Origin: Piezodorus guildinii
Lineage: Eukaryota > Arthropoda > Insecta > Hemiptera > Pentatomidae
Assembly (NCBI GenBank): GCA_023052935.1
Contig: CM041297.1
Coordinates: 91,605,521 to 91,669,520 of the forward strand
DNA: 64,000 nt
Direction: 5' to 3'
The stretch's first letter is position 1, and every line of letters begins with the position of its first letter. Below the pieces are notes generated by a model that had not been told where the DNA came from, did not search any database, and saw only the letters and a program-made list of their open reading frames with translations. Position numbers and translations under genes: made by a program. Shown here piece after piece: positions 1 through 9,295 of the stretch.

Positions 1-200
1 GGCTATAACAATACCTAATTTATTATATTAAAACAGGGATTAATATTGATATTAATAAGTAACCAAAATTAACATTGTTATGTTAAAAAAACAAAGAGGG
101 GGTGGTATAGAATGAAAATTAATATGTGTATTGAAATAATGATGTGAATGTTTTTTTTTTACTCATATTTATGATGTATATATATAATTACATTATATTT

Positions 201-204
<4 letters not shown>

Positions 205-259
<55 letters not shown>
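205..259. repeat. (TA)n microsatellite
   Basis: Pure alternating TA run inside the duplicated block. The equivalent site in copy 2 is where the Gypsy element inserted. Confidence 0.95.
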
Positions 260-264
<5 letters not shown>

Positions 265-579
265 CCCTACCAATATTACATAAGATAAAGTTGGTAGTGC
301 AGTCTACTTACTTTAAGTGCTTTTATGTCTTCAACAACTTCTTGTGTTCTACCTATCAACTATTCTTCCATCATACCAGCATTTGTTTTCTTCTAATCTT
401 TTATTACCGTTTTTTTATAACTAAATTTATGTTTCTATTTCATTGTTCCCATATTTTTATTTTCCTTTAATTCTATAATTTTAATATCAGTTACTTTAAA
501 GCCCTGATAAAACCGTAAAATTCACGCTCAAACTTTGGCACATCTTAAACACTTCTTTCCTCTAAAAAAAATAATCTGA

Positions 580-1250
580 AAATGCAAGTTCACTCGTACA
601 GAAAAAATGTTGTTTCGATTTATTATTTTCAAAAATAAACCTTTATAATAGACCAAAAAAAAAAAATTACCCTCTCTCAAAATTTGAGGGCTTACGTTTC
701 GAGATACATAGAACCCGAATAGCGAATAAAAAAATATCCGTTCTGCCGCCGTATGCCGTCCGTGGCATGGCTCTGAAACTACTAGATCAATATTTCTGAA
801 ATTTGACACAAAAATATCAGGTCATGCAACTATGATCCGAACACCTAGACCATGATATCAGCCGATTAGTTTTAGAATAGCGGCAGAATGGTTTAATAAA
901 ATAAATCAGTTATTTTTAAAGATAGAAAAAAAATGTATTGAGTCTTATGATCAGAACACAGTGACGATAAAAAAAAAAAAAAAATAATTAATAATTATAA
1001 TAGATAGCTGTTGTTAGTTCTACTCGATAGATAATTAAATTTTCTACAAAAGAAATAAATAATCATTTGAATCGGTTCAGAAATAGCAGAAATGTAGTGG
1101 TTTGAAACTAGCACTAGTGGTAGGCAAATTTGCTTTAAATTATTTATTGCTTTTCATATTAGCTAATTGCCTATAAATAGCTATATAAACAATTATACGC
1201 TGATATAGTTATTTGGAAATAATAAACCTTTGTGTTATAATTTGCTGGGC
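580..1250. repeat. Dispersed repeat family X, copy within duplication copy 1
   Basis: Shares with 19430-20870, 30120-31450 and 51640-51930 the blocks 'CAAAATTTGAG', 'GATATCAGC' and the distal block around 'AATAATAAACC' followed by 'ATAATTTG'. No coding capacity or terminal repeats were recognised. It could be a non-autonomous DNA transposon or another ancient element. Confidence 0.55.
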
Positions 1251-1740
1251 TTTTTTTTTTTTTAATATAATTCACTATCGAACTAAACTGAGATTGAAAT
1301 TTAATAATTAATTTAAAGTAAATGAAGCTGTAACGAACGGAGTTTTATATGATATTCAAAATAGCAAACAAATAATATGAACAAAATAAAAAGAATGAAA
1401 TGGACTAAATAAATAAGATATGGCCGAGACGAATGAAAGCGTTCCTTGAGAGGCTATAAAAGTTTCCCAACAGCTGAGGAGTTTTATTTGGTGAGGGAGG
1501 CGACCCCGATAGCTTGGATTCACAAGATTGGTAACAATAAAAGTTCATTTAGCTTTCATTCCTGATATTTCTGGGGCTTATAAATTCTTTTCTGACCTTT
1601 TTCGAAGAATAAATTGGGAACAAAACGACTTTGTATATTTCTATATTTTAATGTCGAAAATACTTTTAATTGGAAGGTGAATTGTTGTGGTTGTTCCGCA
1701 AATTTATTTTGTACATTATCAACTTTATTTATCTATAATC

Positions 1741-1805
1741 TATGAAGGGTCTTGAGTTCAATATATACTGAAATTATGTATATATTGAACTCAAGACCCT
1801 TCATA
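1741..1805. repeat. Perfect 28-bp inverted repeat with 9-nt spacer
   Basis: Positions 1741-1768 are the exact reverse complement of 1778-1805. The arm contains 'AGGGTCTTGAGTTCA', which resembles the 3' end of the tRNA-derived SINE at 55840-56160. The same place in duplication copy 2 (about 21363-21400) has only one arm, so the palindrome is private to copy 1. Confidence 0.9.
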
Positions 1806-1889
1806 TATACACGTAATAATAATAATTTATCCGGGAGGTAGATGAAGCTCGAGTTATCTGAGAGGAAGGAAAGATGATAGTAATGATAA

Positions 1890-1927
1890 TAATTCTTTAT
1901 TTATTCTGGGACGAGTTCCCTAAGAAT
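1890..1927 (-). mobile_element. 3' terminus of CR1/L2-like non-LTR element (uncertain clade)
   Basis: Reads 'TTCTGGGACGAGTTCCCTAAG' on the plus strand next to an (AAT)n-like tract. The same signature, with a different short tandem tail, recurs at about 5957-6000, 21495-21530, 25120-25160 and, on the plus strand, 57864-57915. Simple-repeat 3' tails are typical of CR1/L2-type elements. The rest of this copy lies at 4185-4434, separated by the satellite block. Confidence 0.45.
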
Positions 1928-2157
1928 AATATTACAAGAAATAAACAATAGTTTTAAGACTAGAGTCTTAGGGTAAAATAATTGACAACATAATTAAATA
2001 ATTAAAATGAAAAAATAAAATAACTGGAAAGATAACTTCTAATAAAAATGTGTAAAAAAAAAAAAGAAAGAAAAAAAAGATATATGTTAAAACGAGAACA
2101 TAGAATAATATATAATAAAAAATATAATAACATTATAAAGAAAAATAAAAAATATAC

Positions 2158-2161
<4 letters not shown>

Positions 2162-2213
<52 letters not shown>
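2162..2213. repeat. (TA)n microsatellite
   Basis: Uninterrupted TA run directly followed by the 22-bp minisatellite. Confidence 0.95.
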
Positions 2214-2216
<3 letters not shown>

Positions 2217-2217
2217 C

Positions 2218-2306
2218 ATTTCCAAGTCAAATTCAACCTTTTCCAAGTCAAATTCTACCTTTTCCAAGTCAAATTCAACCTTTTCCAAGTCAAATTCAAC
2301 CTTTTT
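2218..2306. repeat. 22-bp minisatellite, 4 units
   Basis: Four near-identical copies of a unit containing 'CCAAGTCAAATTC'. ORFs across it on both strands are simply translated repeat. Confidence 0.9.
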
Positions 2307-2567
2307 CAATTTCAATAAAATAATAAAAATCAAATTAACATGATTTTATGGTTATTTTAATTACACATTATGTTTTTAACCCTTGTGGCTTGTTAAATGT
2401 TCCCAAGGGCCTTTTTACATATAATTAGTCACGATTATAATAATAAGTATAACCGATACTTTAATTTTTAGACATTTTCGATAAAGGTCTGGTAGTCGGA
2501 TTAGCGGGGGTCCGTTTTATTTTAGTTTTATGATCGCGGGCGAAAATATTATCAATAGAGGTTCATT

Positions 2568-3311
2568 TAAGCTTTTTCGTATTTATTGGATAGTAGGCTC
2601 AGTAGCTGCGTTCCCAAAGGTTCGTTACCGATTACACTATTAATTTTAATCGCGCTCGCTCAAATATGGGTTTATTATAACTTTTTCGTATTTATTGGAT
2701 ACAAGGCTCAGTACCTGCGTTACAGGGGGTTCTATCCCGACCATTCTATTAATTTTTCGTGCGCTCACTCAAATATGGGTTTATTATAACAGTTTCGTAT
2801 TTATTGGATACAAGGCTCAGTACCTGCGTTCCCAAAGGTTCGTCACCGATTACACTATTAATTTTAATCGCGCTCGCTCAAATATCGGTTTATTATAACT
2901 TTTTCGTATTTATTGGATACAAGGCTCAGTAGCTGCGTTACGGGGGGTTCTATCTCGACCATTCTATTAATTATTCGTGCGCACACTCAAATATGGGTTT
3001 ATTATAACAGTTTCGTATTTATTAGATACAAGGCTCAGTAGCTGCGTTCCCAAAGGTTCGTCACCGATTACACTATTAATTTTAATCGCGCTCGCTCAAA
3101 TATCGGTTTATTATAATTTTTTCGTATTTATTGGATACAAGGCTCAGTAGCTGCGTTACGGGGGGTTCTATCTCGACCATTCTATTAATTATTCGTGCGC
3201 TCGCTCAAATATGGGTTTATTATAACTTTTTCGTATTTATTGGATACTAGGCTCAGTAGCTGCGTTACCGATTTACTGTTAATTTTTATCGCGCTCGCTC
3301 AAATTTCTGTA
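2568..3311 (+). repeat. 109-bp satellite array 1 (alternating A/B monomers)
   Basis: The landmark 'TCGTATTTATTGGAT' recurs with exact 109-bp spacing (T of ATTTATT anchored at 2581, 2690, 2799, 2908, 3017, 3126, 3235). Two monomer types alternate. Type A reads 'TTCCCAAAGGTTCGT' and type B 'TTAC.GGGGGTTCTAT' at the same place, so the real period is a 218-bp dimer. The last unit is shortened. The array is absent from duplication copy 2. Confidence 0.95.
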
Positions 3312-3539
3312 TTTGTGTTTTGGGGTGTTTTTTTAGTGAATGTGTTAATGTTTTTTTAGTCAGTTGGTCTAATGTATGTTTATTTCGTGCTTTTTGTAAT
3401 TTTTCATCTATTGGGTTACCGCTAATCCTTTTTATCAGAATAGTAAGTTATCTTTTTGGTTAATATTTTGGAATTTGATAATAATCTGCTGAACAGAACG
3501 ATTTTTATACGTCCATTTTTATTTGATAATCCTCTACAT

Positions 3540-4140
3540 GAGTTAGCGCAATTAAAATTAATAGTATAATCTGTAACCAGTGCTTGCTTATGCAGCCACT
3601 GAGCCTAGTAGCCAATAAATATGAACAAGTTAAAATAAACCTCTTCTTGAGCAAGCGCACATAAAATAAATATTTATATTTAATAATCGGGAATGAACCC
3701 CCCGCAACGCAGCTACTGAGCCTTGTATCCAATAAATACGAAAAAGTTATAATAAACCCATATTTTTAGTGAGCGCACGAATAATTAATAGAATGGTTGG
3801 GATAGAACCCCCCGTAACGCAGCTACTGAGTCTTGTATCCAATAAATACGAAAAAGTTATAATAAACCCATATTAGAGCGAGCGCGATTAAAATTAATAG
3901 TGTAATCGGTAACGAACCTTTGGGAACGCAGCTACTGAGCCTTCTATCCAATAAATACGAAAAAGTTATAATAAACCCATATTTGAGCGAGCGCGATTAA
4001 ATTTAATAGTATAATCGGTAACGACCCTTTGGGAACGCATCTACTGCGCCTACTATCCAATAAATACGAAAAAGTTATAATAAACCCATTTTTGAGTGTG
4101 CGCACGAATAATTAATAGAATGGTCGGGATAGAACCCCCA
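3540..4140 (-). repeat. 109-bp satellite array 2 (inverted)
   Basis: The same monomers in reverse complement, with landmark spacing of about 109-110 bp (3738, 3848, 3957, 4066). It faces array 1 across a spacer of about 230 bp, forming a large inverted arrangement. Units at the left end (3540-3700) are more diverged. Confidence 0.9.
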
Positions 4141-4184
4141 TTATCTTGAAAAGATAATCTTTTCAAATAATATTTGCTGCTGAA

Positions 4185-4434
4185 TGTATTCATGAAAATG
4201 AAAGTTGAATAAAGAAATAAACGTTTCTTTCTAATTTATTTGTTGATTTTCTCTGAAATTACTATCTAATTGGGATTATTTGGGAATTAAATTGACAGAA
4301 AATGGCTGAATAGACGGGATTTAAATGTTATAGAATTTGGGAGTTCCGGATGTTGGAATGAATAGAGTTACATAGGGGTACGGATCGGATTAAGAATGAT
4401 CTATCGACAGCTGTGGATCGATGGGACGTTACAG
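4185..4434 (-). pseudogene. CR1/L2-like RT C-terminal remnant
   Basis: Nearly identical to 21531-21780, where it is continuous on the minus strand with an ORF resembling the C-terminal RT end of CR1/L2-like elements. Here the coding part is missing: the sequence jumps from 4434 to the counterpart of 22940. Stop codons interrupt the minus-strand reading. Confidence 0.4.
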
Positions 4435-4734
4435 ATGTTATGTTATAATATCTTTTAATGAATATCTCTTTTAATATTTTAACTTATACTATTTATCTTA
4501 AATTAATCTTCTATAAAATGAATATATCTGGCCCTGATGACCGCGATGTTTTGTGCCATTAAAATTTTAAAAACCAACCAACCACAAAGGAATAGTTTAA
4601 GTATGGATCATTTTCCAGGAATTTAGAAGGAAGTCTGGGGTTTTCTCCTATTGTTGATTTGTTTTCATTTTATTTTGTATTATTAGTATTATTATTATTC
4701 AGACGTTTATTATTTTTTTTAATTTAGTGTGTTT

Positions 4735-5160
4735 ATTAAATTTGAGTAACATGCATTAAGGTTTTGGACATCCGATTTTTTATTTATGGCGCGATTTTTA
4801 TATTTTTCTTTGGTAATCATTTCTTTAAAATTTCGTTTGAATAATAATAAAATTTCATAATGAATAATTTTGGGTGAGTGAAATTTGAATGAATGTCCCG
4901 TTTTTCTGAAATGAGTAGTGAGGGCAGTTCGGTCAGGTTTATTAGGGTTTTTTTTTTAAATTGAAGTGCAGCTCTATTTGTGATGGTATACTCTCCTTTT
5001 AAATAAAGTCCAGATGTTCCAAAATAAGACTTTCCGCATTTGTCTTCACAAGGAATTTCGTATACAACATTTGATTTAAGGTCTAATTTCACTTCTCTTT
5101 TCCCTACAAGGCAATTTCTAGAATACAGAATTTCCGTAAAGGTATTTTGCATGCGATTTA
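4735..5160 (-). pseudogene. Penelope-like element C-terminus with GIY-YIG endonuclease, fragment
   Basis: The minus-strand ORF 5152-4817 carries 'NVVYEIPC' followed by 'CGKSYFGTSG', matching the N-terminal half of the GIY-YIG nuclease fused to reverse transcriptase in Penelope-like elements. Further downstream the homologous copy at 23211-23650 continues with the conserved histidine region ('THFRKTGHSF') and a terminal Asn/Leu-rich end. Here a homopolymer length change shifts the frame into a non-homologous tail. No reverse transcriptase precedes it. In Penelope-like elements this nuclease nicks target DNA for priming; this copy cannot be functional. Confidence 0.7.
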
Positions 5161-5214
5161 CGTAATACCGTGTTGCCCAGGAAAAACCTTATTTTTAAAA
5201 AAATATATTTTTAT

Positions 5215-5390
5215 CGAAATTTGCAACTGTATATTCTAATACAACAAGTAAATATTTCTTGGAGTTGATTTTTATTCTCCAATACTGACAGCATACATCA
5301 AGGTCTCTGATGTGGGACTGGAGAGTTTGAGATATAATAGTAGGATCGTTATTAACTGATAACACGCAATTATCATCGGGAAAAATTTAG
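5215..5390 (-). mobile_element. Jockey-family remnant with internal deletion
   Basis: Begins with the family 3'-UTR signature 'AATACAACAAGTAAATAT' and jumps after about 5255 to the RT thumb region ('TTGGAGTTGATTTTTATTC'). The intact version in copy 2 spans 23700-24500, so about 0.6 kb was deleted here, with the short repeat 'ATTTCTT' at the junction. Confidence 0.6.
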
Positions 5391-5550
5391 ATATATATAT
5401 AATATTTAGGATTTAGGTGTTCCTTGCCATGATTGTATGAAGGGGTCCACGAATTTTCTAAATTGGGAATCACTGGTCCGTAGTATAGAATAATCGACAT
5501 TTAATACTAACAACAATAATTTTCGATGCGAGGCATTCCTCACTTTATTT

Positions 5551-5821
5551 TTATTTGGCATTGATGTTTTTTATCTTTTTGGCAGAGCCTTCAATATTAT
5601 CCTCCACTTCGGCAAGAGAGAAACAGAAAGAGTATTTACTGACGGACGGAGTGACAGGGAGAATGTGGGTGACAGACACGGTGGTAATCTTTTGGAAGGA
5701 GCCGGCTGCTGGAATAGTTTGCTCAAGATTTAATAAAGGAGCTGCTAGCCTGCTGCTAATTCGCTCCGCTGGTTTAATATTGCCTCTCTTTCTTCGCGGG
5801 TTCACTGAAGAGGTGTCTTAA
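5551..5821. other. Unrecognised stretch open on both strands, conserved between duplication copies
   Basis: Both strands stay open for about 85 codons (minus 5805-5551, plus 5555-5821) and GC is higher than the surroundings. The copy at 24711-24980 differs by only a few substitutions. Since the whole block is similarly conserved, this does not show selection. I do not recognise either translation. It could be part of an element ORF, since CR1/L2-like sequence follows immediately. Confidence 0.3.
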
Positions 5822-5949
5822 TAGCTTCCCGACACCTCCATCGTGCCAACTCTTCCCCCTTACCATCTTTACATCTTCATACCTTGATGAATTGAAAATT
5901 AATGAGTTTTGTTTATTTTTGTCTCATAGCGAAAATAATAGTTAATGAA

Positions 5950-6639
5950 TGAATGAAAAATAGTTTTTATTCTGGGACATTCATTCCCCTAAGAATAATT
6001 TACAATGAAGAGAGGTAGTCTTAGTTATCTGGCTTTATTTCATGCCTAATTAATTAGTTTAGTAATGATAAAAAGTTAATATAAATAAAAGATACAAAAA
6101 AACAAAAAAAAAACAGATAACAACATCAAATGAGTTTAATTATACATTATCCAAGTCAAGATTCATTACATATTTGCTGAAGATTGATTTTTGAGGAGAT
6201 GGATAAATAATTTGTGTTTAAAGATGGTTTGGGATAACACTATTCGGAGGCAGATGGGTAATGAGTACGGATAATAAAAGTCTTTGCAAAGGATGCTGTC
6301 CTGTGAGAGGGTAGTTATGGGTCGGTTTGTTGGGATATAATATTTAGAGTGTGCACGGATGAGCGGGGAGTAAGGATGTCAAAGATATAGGAAGGTTTTA
6401 TGGCTCGCAAGGATTGGAACAGAAAGATGTCAAGTAGGTATTTTCTTCGGGATTCGGGATAGCCACCTTTGATCAGAACACCAGTGTGGGACGAGTGACT
6501 GTCTGGAAAGGCTGGACATGAATTTTATGAACCTATTCATTACTCTTTTAGCCTCATCTCGTTTTCGCCACTGAGTCCCACATATGTCAGAGTGGGGAAG
6601 GATGAGAGAGGACACTAAGTGATGACGGGTGCTTCTAGG
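5950..6639 (-). pseudogene. CR1/L2-like non-LTR element, 3' part
   Basis: The minus-strand ORF 6660-6430 contains 'LPHSDICG' followed by a basic stretch and 'VMNRFI', typical of the RT thumb that follows the palm in CR1/L2/Jockey-like reverse transcriptases. The reading continues with stops to a 3' terminus near 5957 with the signature 'TTCTGGGACATT' and an (ATTC)n tail. The copy at 25130-25781 is the duplicate. Clade assignment is tentative. Confidence 0.5.
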
Positions 6640-6760
6640 TAGTGATGGGCAAATACTCAAAAAATTTGAGTACTGATTGCTGTAATCAAATGATGCTAAA
6701 AATTTTCGTACTTTTGAGTACCTGATTACTTGAGTACTTGATTACTTTTTTATATCAGGT
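6640..6760 (+). mobile_element. hAT-like terminal sequence
   Basis: Starts 'TAGTGATGGGCAAATACTC' and continues with sub-terminal repeats of 'TTGAGTAC' and 'GATTACTTGAGTA', the layout of hAT-superfamily ends. It starts exactly where similarity between the duplication copies stops. The opposite end and a transposase were not found. Confidence 0.35.
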
Positions 6761-6967
6761 GGCCAGAATAAATTATATTACATACATCTATTAAGTTTAA
6801 TTCTATTAATAATTTCTGTAAGCCATCTTTTTTTTTTCGTATTGTCGATTAATTGATAAGGGTAAATTATTATTAATAAGAAGGTGGGTTAATAGATTAT
6901 TGTAAACTCTTCAGATAAAATCAATATAGGGGCTTATTATTATGTTTTTTTACACTTGGAATTTCAT

Positions 6968-7145
6968 TTTAACTTTTTCGTATTTATTGGATATTAGGCT
7001 CAGTAGCTGGGTTATCAATGGTTCGTTACCGATTATACTAGTAATTTTAATCGCGCTCGCTCAAGAATAGGTTTATTTTAAATTTTTCGTATTTATTCGA
7101 TACCCTCGGAAGCAGGGTTCCCAAAGGTTCGTTACCGATTATACT
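6968..7145 (+). repeat. 109-bp satellite array 3, left part
   Basis: Landmark 'TCGTATTTATT' at 6978 and 7087, again 109 bp apart. These are A-type units of a diverged subfamily ('CTCAAGAATAGGTTTATTTTAA'). The array is interrupted at 7145 by an R1-clade insertion and resumes at 8178. Confidence 0.9.
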
Positions 7146-8177
7146 TTCTTTTTTTTTTCCCCTGCCTCGCCATTTCTGGCATACGGGGTTTGGAAGCAGT
7201 AGGGTAGTGCGCTGGGAATGCGCATGCTACTGCGCCCCATTATACTCTGTTTTTGTTCTCTTTTCTTTATTTATTTATTAAACTGTGGTGCAGCCCGGTT
7301 GCGCGGTTGCGCACCTTTCTGGTGGGGTTGCACCTTATTTTTAAGGGCGGCCATCCTGAGCCTTTTCATCCGTCCGGATACAGTCCACTTCTCCTGGTGA
7401 GCTGCATCCGTCCAGACCTCTCCATCCATCTGGTTCTTTCCAACCATCCAGTAGCCGTCACGTCACACCAGTCCGCCGCCGCATCCGTCCGGATTCCTCA
7501 GGCCAGACTTCCTGGCTTCAGATGTTCTCATCTTCTTCTTCGCCTTCTTCGTTGGGCTCTCAGGCCGGTTGGGCTCTTCCAAGGGTGAAGTGTGAAGGAC
7601 CCACCAATTCCTAGACAAACTCCCTGAAGGAGGGGTAGTTCTCCTCCTCAAGCAGGCGTGGAAGGTCCGGCTCGGATAGCGTCTAGAGTCCGGTCTTCCT
7701 CATTAAGGTGGCGCGGTGCCGCTCCATGGCAGTGCAGGACAACACCACGTGCTCTGCGGTCTCAGGGACTCCGCATGTAGGGCACCGGGGATCGATATCC
7801 TTACCGTGGTCATGCAGCTTTCCCCGGAACCCTCCATGTCCTGTTAGTATCTGCGAGACCCAGTAATCCGGGAGGACCCACTTGGCCTCTGGTCTTGATC
7901 GGACGGTGGGGAAGAACTTTCTCATCGTGGAGCCCTTCTGCTTCTGCTTGCCACCCACCGTCCGTTCCACTCTTCTATTAGTTCCTCCCGAAGTATTTCC
8001 TTCCATTTATTTGGGGTCTCGCCGATTCTTCCTCGGAGTCCCTCCGGAAGCGCTTCTAGCCCCTGCCTCTTGCAGTCGTACCTAAGTACGTCTTCTCTGA
8101 AAATGAGATCCAGGGGCATCGCTCCGGCCAGTACCTGCACTGCCTCGTGCGAGACCGTTCGGTAAGCCTTCGTGACC
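7146..8177 (-). mobile_element. 5'-truncated R1-clade non-LTR retrotransposon inserted in satellite
   Basis: A 1032-bp, much more GC-rich insert splits a satellite unit. The 16-bp sequence 'CGTTACCGATTATACT' is present at 7130-7145 and again at 8178-8193, consistent with a target-site duplication. The left edge is T-rich (7149-7158), the poly(A) tail of a minus-strand element. The 3' UTR is about 7612-7160. Confidence 0.8.
7613..8177 (-). pseudogene. R1-clade ORF2 C-terminus
   Basis: Two overlapping minus-strand frames (8140-7922, then 8006-7683) together give the C-terminal domain of an R1-clade polyprotein. First comes 'VLAGAMPLDL', typical of the region after the RT. Then 'LTGHGGF' and the CCHC-type motif 'CPTCGVPETAEHVVLSC'. 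A frameshift near 7950 separates them and a stop lies at about 7682, with family-like sequence continuing to about 7613. In intact elements this region follows the APE endonuclease and RT domains; both are missing here through 5' truncation. Confidence 0.75.
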
Positions 8178-8835
8178 CGTTACCGATTATACTATTAATT
8201 TTAATCGCGCTTGCTCAAGAATAGGTTTATTTTAAATTTTTCGTATTTATTCGATACCAGGCTCGGAAGCAGGGTTCCCAAAGGTTCGTTACCGATTATA
8301 CTAGTAATTTTAATCGCGCTCGCTCAAGAATAGGTTTATTTTAAATTTTTCGTATTTATTCGATACCAGGCTCGGTAGCAAGGTTCCTAAAGGTTCGTTA
8401 CCGATTATACTAGTAATTTTAATCGCGCTCGCTCAAGAATAGGTTTATTTTAACTTTTTCGTTTTTATTCGATACCAGGCTCGGTAGCTGGGTTCCCAAA
8501 GGTTCGTTACCGATTATACTATTAATTTTAATCGCGCTCGCTCAAGAATAGGTTTATTTTAACTTTTATGTATTTATTTGATACCAGGCTGGGTAGCTGC
8601 GTTCCCAAGGGCTCGTTACCGATTTTACTATTAATTTTTATCGCGCACGCTCAAGAATAGGTTTATTTTAACTTCTTCGTATTTATTTGATACCAGGCTA
8701 GGTAGCTGGGTTACCAAAAGTGCGTCAACGATTATACTATGAATTTTAATCACGCTCACTCAAGAATAGGTTTATTTAAACTTTTTCGAGTTCATTTGTT
8801 ACTATTCTAAATAGCTGCGTTACAAACGGTTCTTA

Positions 8836-8838
<3 letters not shown>
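8178..8838 (+). repeat. 109-bp satellite array 3, right part
   Basis: Six landmark positions spaced exactly 109 bp (8241, 8350, 8459, 8568, 8677, 8786). The units diverge progressively to the right while keeping register. The array ends at the poly(T) of Jockey element A. Confidence 0.95.
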
Positions 8839-8870
<32 letters not shown>

Positions 8871-9295
8871 TCGTATATATTACAATTTGTCATAATAGAC
8901 AATAATAATAGTGCTACAGGATCTCATTCATACAATATTTACAATATAAACAAAAGGAAAGTCAAATTACATAAAATAAAATCAAAATAAGTAAACGTAT
9001 ACAATAACAAAATTAAGTAGACAAAATAAATACAAATAAATGAAGTTAACAAATAAATAAACAAAACATGTCACATTCATACCTATGTACAATATTTACA
9101 ATCAGCTCGGGAACCCCGGACGGGGCTTGTCCCCCCACTTGTGGAAGGACAAGCAGAGTCCAAAGGATCCCAGCGCCTCCCTCTCAGCCGCATCACTGGT
9201 GAGAGCCAGAGGAAGCTAAGTGAGGGCGCCATAGCCACAATCACACCGCACTTGAGAGGAGAATCTGACCAGTGTCAGAACTCCAGCATATGTAT

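Larger units (their letters stand above)
1..6639. repeat. Segmental duplication, copy 1 (left end beyond window)
   Basis: This block is closely similar, in the same orientation, to 13956-25781. Matching stretches read by eye include 1-200 with 13956-14150, 265-1927 with 19145-21530, 4185-4434 with 21531-21780, 4438-5255 with 22940-23780, and 5256-6639 with 24395-25781. Divergence is mostly single-base changes and poly-A/T length. Copy 1 alone carries the satellite block at 1928-4184. It lacks the counterparts of 21781-22939 and roughly 23780-24395. The shared sequence stops at 6639, where a hAT-like end begins. Confidence 0.85.

Noticed and set aside
2048..2333. ORFs on both strands (91 and 66 codons)
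   Set aside because: Translated TA and 22-bp tandem repeats.
2586..3732. 67-75 codon ORFs with 'MDTRLSSCV'-like starts
   Set aside because: Frames across the 109-bp satellite, which has no coding signature and shifts frame each monomer (109 is not a multiple of 3).
4530..4600. CTGATGACCGCGATGTTTTG motif as a hammerhead ribozyme
   Set aside because: CTGATGA is present but no closing stem followed by GAAA was found; the following 'AACCAACCAACCA' looks like a simple repeat tail.
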